Origin: Eublepharis macularius | Lineage: Eukaryota; Chordata; Lepidosauria; Squamata; Eublepharidae | Assembly: GCF_028583425.1 (NCBI RefSeq) | Contig: NC_072801.1 | Location: 62,077,766 to 62,141,765, forward strand | Reading direction: 5' to 3' | Length of the DNA: 64,000 bases | The notes under the pieces: generated by a model | Seen by the model: only the letters and a program-made list of their open reading frames with translations | The model's database searches: none | Told to the model about the DNA's origin: nothing | Translations under genes and position numbers: made by a program | Shown here: one piece after another, positions 42,701 through 64,000 of the stretch | How positions within the stretch are numbered: position 1 is the stretch's first letter | How the letters are laid out: every line of letters begins with the position of its first letter

Positions 42701-44724
42701 CTCCAAGCACAAATGATTTGGGGGGCCTGCTTCACTGTTTTGGTAAGTATAGTCCAGACTTCGATATCCTTTGGTCTTCCTCTCTAAGCACATCTGGACA
42801 TGTATTTCCTCGCCGTCTGCCTTAGAGATTGTTCCCAGAGAATCCATAAACACTTCTGTGGCTTATTCAAGATTTAATCAATTAACTCCAGACTAGTTTA
42901 TGCCAGGTTGGCCTTGGTTAGTACTTGGATGGGAGACCACTAAGAAAGTCCAGGATTGCTGCAGAGAGGGAGACAATGGCAAACTACCTCTGTTCATTTA
43001 TTGCCTAGAAAACCCTGGAGGGTTGCCATGTGTCAGCTGTGACTTGATGCTTTCCACCATCACTTTATATTCCTTCTTTTCCTAGGGCAAGCTAGCATCA
43101 CAATGCAAGTTAGGTACCTATTAACCAGCTTTTCATACTGATTGCTAGTAGAAGCTAAAATTTCTCACCCATGCTTTCAGTGGAGGAGGATTGGTTAAGC
43201 ATGAAAATTTTAATTAGATTTAGTCTGAGACTTCAAGGAGCCTGAAGAAAAAGGTTGTTCCTATTCAAGGCCTTGAGACTGGCCTGGACAATACTGTAAC
43301 ATAGTGAGTAGACGATTATATAAATGCCTGCATTAGATTATTGGAACCTTCTCTGAGCTTGTTAAGGGAAGAGTGAGATAAAAGTAAATTGAAAGCATGC
43401 AAATAGTTTACAGCTAGTATTTTGGCATGTGTTGGGAGGTACAGTTGGTTTTTATTTCTCTGCAGGAGCGACGGGAGAAGGCTTTGGGTATCCTCACTTA
43501 CTTGGGCCAGAGTGCAGCAGAGGCCCAAACTAGTTGCCCTTGGTACCAGAAGCCCCCGGAACGCAACGAAGCTCTCGCCAAGGATGTGAAGCTGAAAGGG
43601 AAGCTGGACCCTCTGGTTGAGATGGAAAGGAATCTGCGCAAGAAGAAAAGCTCCCAAAAGGAAGGAAAGAAAGGAAAGGGGGAGCAGAGGCAAAAGGAAT
43701 GCAGAGGGAACTTGGCAGTAGAGTGCGTGCACAAGAGAGGGTAAAAATCCAGCTCTCTTAGGATATACACGTTTGCCTGTTGAGAGCAGTGCATAGGAAG
43801 TGCTGGCTGCTTTCCTTTCCAGCAACACCAGCCAAACCACCAAATGACCAGACTGTGGAGGGAGATTTAGGTGATAAACACCTTGTCGGAGCCTCTTCCT
43901 TCTGGAACTTTATTCAACAGAATTATTAGGGGGATAAAATGGCTTTGAAAAAAAAATCTCTTAGGAAAGGAGTACTTGAGGACAAAGTCCTTCCCCTCCC
44001 CAAAGGGATATTAAGGCACAAAACAAGCAGCCAGATGTTTTGTTACATCTGCACACTATTCCCCAAATATAAAGACTGGGAAACGGTTTGTTGAAGACAG
44101 ACAGAATTTCTTGCTTTTCTGCTGAAAGCAGGAGGTAGGTAGGTGTTGGTGGCCAGTGGGAGACTGTCAGGAGTAACCTGCCTGCAGTCCAGTGATGAGA
44201 GGGCGGCATGCTTACTGGGTTTTTGCTCTGGCATCTTTGTTCTGTAATACCCGGTGCTGTTAAATCCAGTTTCCAAATGGAACTAATTAGGTTTTGTGTT
44301 CATATTAGTGATGAAAACTATGCTAGGGCTATGCATAGTTCTGTATGCTGCTGAAGTTGCCAGTTGTGAAAAACCTGTTACTCAAGCAAACATTGTTTTT
44401 GATGTCTCTGGGTATCTTCCGCCTTCCTCCCTAGGGTTACAAGTTGTAAGGATTGCTGAACTTCCTTACAACCCATGTGGGCTTTGACTTCTAACCTTCC
44501 CTGTCTTCCCCTACAGGACCTCCTCCTCCTCTCTGGAGAAGCTACGGCAAGAACGGCTGCAGCGTGAGCAGGCAGAGCGATCTCGGACAGAGGCTCTTCT
44601 GGCCCAGAAAACAGGAAAACTCCTTCCTGGAGAGGCAGAGGAAGAAGTGGATGAAAGGAAACGTGGGTACAACTCCCAGTTTCACCCACAGCTGGCAAGG
44701 AAGAGGGTCTGGGAACTACCATGA
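39712..44724 (+). CDS. LENG1: Leukocyte receptor cluster member 1 (LENG1), CIR_N-domain nuclear protein
   Basis: Exons are 39712-39843, 42386-42559, 43466-43740 and 44517-44724, giving 262 aa against 264 in human. The N-terminus [20 protein letters not shown] is, as I remember it, identical to human and is the CIR_N domain. [15 protein letters not shown] lies in exon 3, and the C-terminal [11 protein letters not shown] motif lies in exon 4. The protein is rich in Lys, Arg and Glu, with predicted coiled coil. Its function is poorly known; related CIR_N proteins are splicing-associated, so a nuclear role is likely. Intron 1 uses a GC donor (GAG/GCGAGT), because the nearby GTAATT would break the frame. 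Intron 2 is GT-AG. Exon 3 ends AGAGG/GTAAAA in the phase needed by exon 4. AATAAA is at 45097. Confidence 0.93.
39861..39945. promoter_or_regulatory. LENG1: Cluster of three NRF1-like sites in LENG1 intron 1
   Basis: CGCATGCGCG (39861-39870), GCGCATGCGC (39887-39896) and TGCGCATGCGT (39935-39945) match the palindromic NRF1 consensus within 100 bases of exon 1. Downstream NRF1 sites are common in TATA-less promoters. Confidence 0.6.
40168..40335 (-). mobile_element. hAT-like MITE (TAGGGTTGCC family), reverse, partial
   Basis: CCCTGGAGAAAATGG, then GAGGGTGGACTCT, then GGCATTATACC are the reverse complement of the family body. It lies in LENG1 intron 1. Confidence 0.65.
40985..41175. mobile_element. 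Short foldback PLE-derived element
   Basis: GGTAGCCATGTTGGGCTGTA opens it. GGGGAGTTCTAACTCTC, then AAAAGCTCATAC and GGTCTTTAAGGTGCTACTGG close it, matching the element at 38561-38732. The hammerhead-like core is eroded. Confidence 0.6.
41300..41815 (-). mobile_element. CR1-type LINE 3' fragment
   Basis: The minus strand encodes the end of a non-LTR reverse transcriptase: [19 protein letters not shown], then [18 protein letters not shown] and SFKRGLDKH. This layout is typical of CR1/L2-clade LINEs. The plus-strand left part (GCCATGTTGGATCAGGCCAA) is the element's 3' UTR, reversed. It lies in LENG1 intron 1. Confidence 0.8.
42895..43080 (+). mobile_element. 5S-rRNA-like SINE with BovB-like tail
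   Basis: GGTTAGTACTTGGATGGGAG is an exact stretch of the 5S rRNA internal promoter region. It is followed by a tail with ACAATGGCAAACTACC and GCCATGTGTCAGCTGTGAC. It lies in LENG1 intron 2. Confidence 0.82.
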
Positions 44725-46037
44725 GGGAAGCCCTGCTTTTGCAGTGGGATCAGCATTGGCGCAGAGCTGGCAGTCTTGAAAGACTTGTAAGTGTTCTGCG
44801 TTTGCAGGCCTATGCCTTCCCTGGACAAGCGGAGGCGGCAGATTAAGTTCACCTCTGAGTAAGTTCACCTCTGTGAGCTGAGGAAGACTTCCAGTAATTA
44901 GCCTTACACCGCAGACAGTTTATCACACGTTTCTGAGAAACAGGCTGTGCTACAACTACTATGAATTGTTTTAAGTGCCAGTGGACCCACTGCAAGAACC
45001 AGGGAGGACTGTCAAGTTCCTGGCAGGAGTACATGGTGTGCTCTTTGGTAGGTTTTGAATTTTGTATGTTTACCCAAAACCCAGACTGTAAATGACAATA
45101 AAATTAACATATCAGTTTCCTCAAAATTAGTAATGGTTGGGCTGTATGTAGCATAATTACACAAAAATTGTAGAATCTGCTTTATCTGTAAAGTTTAGCT
45201 TTCATGGGGAGGCGATTTGGAATGTTTTTAAATCAGATTATGCCAAGGAAGGATATATATTCCTTCTTTCAGAAACTCTGATCATCCAGGTGTTAAATAA
45301 GCTACAACATCTTGTGACCACTGCCTTGGAGCCTATGTCTGTTTTGCCTGCTAAGCCTGGCCCAGTTTATCCAACTTGTACACAAGAAAAGGAACAACTG
45401 AGCTAAAGCATTCCAGGTGCTTTACAGGAGCCCTTATTCTAGTTTTGCTTTTCTGAAGTGGCAAGTGATGAGACAGTTCTAAACACACTTCTTTGCAATA
45501 GTCAACCAGGTTACAACATTCAGCTTTTCCTGGGGCAGCAGAGCATGTGCAAATTTTTAGATGAAGAATGTTTTACTTGGGTAACAAAGGACAAACAGGA
45601 CCTTAATATAGGCTATGCCAGGCCAACCTGTAACATTAAGGCAAGCCATAGAGATAGGAAAAGCCGAGTAATACGAATCACAGCCTGAGGACTGCCTATG
45701 TAAAACTGGTTTTCCACTCTTAGCTTCCAGCACAAAGGATATATCATTTTCACTATAGCCAGAAGCTTAGGCCTACACCAGTGCTATTTAGGCCCCAAAC
45801 ATGAAATCCAATCAATGGATACTTTCAGATTTTCCATTAATTCAGGCCAGGTGTAATTCTATTGTCCTTCAGTCAACCACAGCCCTTACCTTGATTGGGG
45901 GGGGGGATGGGCAATTAACTGAGTTTGGATACATTTCATATCTCCCAGCCCCGCCCCCACCCCATACACACACACACAAACAAGGCCTTTTTTGGTCTCC
46001 CGTTTCTCTGCAAGAGAAGAACACTCATATAAAACTA
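44725..46037. other. LENG1 3' region and LENG1-CNOT3 spacer
   Basis: AATAAA at 45097-45102 is the likely LENG1 poly(A) signal, 373 bases past the stop. A tandem copy of AAGTTCACCTCTG lies at 44844-44873. A G-run (45899-45907) and a CA repeat (45965-45980) follow. Nothing coding is seen. Confidence 0.5.
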
Positions 46038-47169
46038 TTTATTCATAAATATTTTCCAAAACGAAAATAGGCTTACGAAAAAATATCTTAAACAGCGGCA
46101 TGGGCGGGGTGCTCCAGTTCAGGGAGGGGTTAGATGAGAGATGGGAGTGAACACAGCCGTCTTCCCCCTCCCCCTGGTCTTCCTTCCCTTCTCCCCCTTC
46201 CACAAATCTTTCCCCCTCTGATCAGGAATAAATTGCAAGTAATCGAGGAGAGAGGGTGTCTCTTTAGGAGGAGCAGCGCATGAGATTATGAGCTCAGATA
46301 CCAAATTGGGGTGGGGGATGAAGTCTGGAAAACTTGGGCGAGGAGAGAAGCAGCACTGGGGGACTCCTTAAGACAGAGTGGCAGTAAGGGAAATGAAGGT
46401 ATGGGATTCCTCAGACCCAGAAATTTATGGACTTCTTCCAAGCCAGGGTAGGATGAGGGCAGATGGACATTACACCCCCCCAGCCCCCAAAATCACTACA
46501 CTTAAGGAGGCAAGTGAAAGTTGCAGGAGGTTGTCTCATCAAAGGTGCCAATCCTCAAGAATATTTTTGTGCTGAGTGCTATTATCATTTACAGCTTTCA
46601 ATAGTGACAAGTTGGCATTGCTGGAAGGCAGCTTTTCCTGAGTGGCCCCTGACACTTCCAACTTTTATGTCACTCATATAGGGCCCTGCACCCTCTATAT
46701 TATGCACATACAGGATCAAATTGGCACAGAGATAGCGGGGGTGGGAGGTCTGTTCTATATTTGCTGCAGTAGGGAGGGGCGTAAGTTTTCTGATTCGGGA
46801 CACCCCCCAGAAAAAAAATTGGAGATGGGGGAATTTTTTTAATCTCCATTCTCTCACCCAAAACTGGTGCACACAGAGAGCATCCCCCATTTTTCTGACC
46901 TCTCTGTATGCATTATAGGCTGAAAAGGTAAGGGAAAGGCAGAAGAGAATCCCGCCGCCGCCCCTCCTCCGTCCCGCGGTCACTTTAAAACTTGCATGCA
47001 TTTTTTTAAACGTGCGGCTCAGCCCCATGTTCCCCAGGTTGTGATTTGGGGTGGGGGGAAATGGGGTGAGATGGGGGGGTTGGTTGGTCTCTCTCCCTTG
47101 GCCGCTGCTCCTTGCGCACTGCAGTTATTTCAGGAAGGAAGGCTTGGCACCCCCTGCTGGCCCAGGACA
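46038..47169 (-). other. CNOT3: CNOT3 3' UTR with AATAAA at 46043-46038
   Basis: The minus-strand AATAAA (plus TTTATT at 46038-46043) lies about 1.13 kb past the CNOT3 stop, and no closer strong signal was seen. LENG1 and CNOT3 thus converge with about 0.9 kb between their poly(A) signals. Confidence 0.5.
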
Positions 47170-61852
<14,683 letters not shown>

Positions 61853-64000
61853 CTATAGAGGGGCTCTCTTCATACTTTATAGAGCGTTGATACTTTCAAG
61901 AAGAGCAAGCAAGAGATACGGGTTAGAAAGTGAGGCCAGGTGAGAAGGCGCCCCCCAGTGGGAGGGAAGAAATGGAAACAGGGACCAGGAGGGCAGAAGG
62001 AGGGGGGTTAAAAAACGAACAGGCAGACTGAGGCTCAGTGCCCTTAGCAGCCATGTAACAGAGAGAAATCCTCAAGCGAGGCTTTCTCTACCACCACCCT
62101 CGCATGCTGGAAAAAACATTCCTGGTGGAATTCTGCCTGTTACACATATGCTGGCCTCCTGTTCATGTAAAGGCAGAGGTGGCACCCCTGTGTTATGGAA
62201 GAGATTCCACAAGGGGGAGGAGAAATGAGGAAGTCCTGAGTAGGTACTCCAACTTCACAGTTTCTATCCCATTGCTCCTCAGTACAGCACAAATGGATCT
62301 CCCTTCAGCTTCCACTATAATCTCTTAACCACCTTATGAAATAAGTCAGGATGAGTATGAGAAAATGGCTCAGGACGCTTCACAGCTGAGTGAGGATTTG
62401 AACCTAGGACTCCCTAGCCCAGCACTAGTCTATAACCACTACAACAAACTCAGTCTTAGTTCCAGAAAGACAGGAGCTAGGGCAGGCACAATTCAAAGTT
62501 AATGTTTGTTTCTGGTAGGACTTCTCTCAGGTGTGTGGCAGACAGAAGTTCAGCGGATGAAACAACTCTGTTTTGCATATGCCATGATAGGCAATTTCAG
62601 CTGCTGAATTTTTGTCATGCAGGTATTCAAGTGAACAAAAGGTTGAGATGGGTGGGATGGCTTTAGTCACCCACCCACCTGCCATTACTAGCTTGGTCCA
62701 TTTGAGGCAGTGAGCTTTCTACAGGATTCTTAGGTTTTGTTCTGTTACACTTTCACCTGACCCAAGTGCTAGGAGTGAGGGAGGGCTTCTTTAGTCAAAT
62801 GAATGAGTTGATCTGATTCGTTGACTCTGGCCTATCTTAGAGGCTCAAGGGAAAAGCTCTCCTTCCCAATGACTCAGTGAGTAGACTTGACCTGGTGCCC
62901 CTAAGAAATGGCTCTCCTGCTCCTTCTGTGGTGTCCTCACTAGCCTATAGCATAGTAGCAAAGCGGTTGAGATGCAAATCAGCACTCTGCGGGTTCGAAT
63001 CCTACGACTGCCATGAGCCCAGCAGGTAGCCTTGGGTAAGCCACTCCTCTCGGCTCCAGCTTCTCAGCTACAATGTAGGGATAATACTAACACTGATTTT
63101 GTTCACTGCTTTCGGTGGACACTAATTTGTCTAGTAAAGCAGTATAATAAGCACACTTGTTATTATTATAATAAATTTGGTCTGCTCATTTTGTGATTTG
63201 TTTACGTGGGCCAAGCATGAACTATTCACCACTTCAAAAACTCGGAGGTAGGTTCCTGTTGATTTATTCTGTTGTTAATTTGAGGGGGAGGGGACTAGTT
63301 ACCGAGGTTAAAATGAAAGGACCTTCATTGGGAAGCATCTCTTGGATACATTTACAACTTGGACGGGAAGGAAGAAAAACTTCAGGATGGGGAGAGAGGC
63401 GGCTGCCTTTTCAGATTGTCCTCTGGCTGTGTTGCTTTAACTGATGGAGCTGAGAGCCTTTCAGGGAAGGCGATAGAAGGCTTGCACTTACCTAGCAGCC
63501 CCTGGGTGCTTGCTGTCTGCCTCTCTCCAGCCAGGTTCCTGTGCAAGAGAGGAAAGCACATGACTAGCAGGGGAACAAGCCCCACCTTTCCCTCCCCCAA
63601 CCATCTGCCAGCTATAACAGAAGGCATGCTGGGAAGCCAGAGAGCCACGTATAAAAGCACCTTGGTGCCCAGCGCTGTAAACATTAAGGGAATCATGCCT
63701 GATGTTGGAGGGGGGGGGCACCATGGAATAGCCTCTTGCTTCCCAAACAGTATTCCTCCCTTGCCTGCAAACAACCCCCCCCCCCTCCCAACAGTTTCAT
63801 ACTAAGCAGAAATCCAGCAGGTCAAGCTTTCCTTGTTTTCGTATTTGTGTCAAGAATGTCACTTGCTGAATTTGTTCTTGCCCAGCAGCTTTTAAAGGTA
63901 CAGAAGACTTGCTATACAAAGGTGGCAATCTGACCATTCCCTAGCCCTTCTCCACTCAGTCCGGGGAGATAAAAAAGTCATCTTCAGGTGAGAATGTCTG
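61853..64000. other. CNOT3 5' region, no further gene recognised
   Basis: A possible noncoding CNOT3 exon ends at a good minus-strand donor (GCTGCTAG/GTAAGT, plus coordinate 63492). Its 5' limit is unknown, perhaps near 63620-63700. A plus-strand TATAAAAG lies at 63651. A reverse SINE fragment is at about 62310-62460. PRPF31 would be expected beyond the right edge. Confidence 0.35.
62950..63180 (+). mobile_element. tRNA-derived SINE, MIR-like
   Basis: A B-box-like GGGTTCGAATCC at 62991 is followed by GCCTTGGGTAAGCCACTCCT, a MIR-like core, and an A/T-rich end. It lies upstream of CNOT3 coding exon 1. Confidence 0.65.

Noticed and set aside
42895-43080. A possible 5S rRNA gene
   Set aside because: Only the internal promoter part matches, and it is fused to a SINE tail, so it is a SINE and not a 5S gene.
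62985-63015. A possible tRNA gene (GGTTCGAATCC)
   Set aside because: The B-box is good, but no acceptor stem or cloverleaf is visible and a MIR-like body follows.
63640-63700. A plus-strand TATA promoter at 63651
   Set aside because: TATAAAAG is present, but no coding exon follows to the right edge, and CNOT3 runs the other way.

Overview
This window is vertebrate genomic DNA from what looks like a squamate reptile, probably a lizard. The gene order matches the human 19q13.42 cluster, written here in reverse: MBOAT7 (+), TMC4 (+), LENG1 (+), CNOT3 (-). The squamate call rests on the repeats: 5S-rRNA-like SINEs with a BovB-like tail, Penelope-like elements (PLEs), hAT-like and Harbinger-like MITEs, and CR1-type LINE debris. 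The species cannot be named from sequence alone.

Layout. Positions 1-8154 are the 3' end of a duplicated segment (copy A). It carries the last coding exon of a second MBOAT7 and a decayed 5' piece of TMC4. At about 8154 the homology stops and unrelated GC-rich DNA begins. A complete MBOAT7 follows (CDS 12279-18006, 7 coding exons, 472 aa), then a complete TMC4 (CDS 20907-38073, 16 coding exons, 709 aa). Positions 17280-27380 are the paralogue of 1-8154. The simplest reading is a head-to-tail tandem duplication of a unit of about 19 kb (8155-27380). Its 5' edge lies just upstream of the MBOAT7 promoter and its 3' edge lies in TMC4 intron 7. LENG1 (39712-44724, 4 exons, 262 aa) follows TMC4. 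CNOT3 is on the minus strand, tail to tail with LENG1 (47170-61852, 17 coding exons, 717 aa).

The two copies share one ancestor, so copy-specific insertions can be read against an empty site with their target duplications. Examples are a Harbinger-like MITE, a 5S-like SINE and an inverted templated insert in copy A, and a hAT-like MITE and a MITE-plus-PLE composite in copy B.

Function. MBOAT7 is a lysophosphatidylinositol acyltransferase of ER membranes. TMC4 is a ten-helix channel-like membrane protein. LENG1 is a nuclear CIR_N-domain protein. CNOT3 is a scaffold subunit of the CCR4-NOT deadenylase. They are linked by conserved synteny, not by a shared pathway. Exon limits were read by eye from splice sites, reading phase and remembered orthologues, so errors of a base or two are possible.
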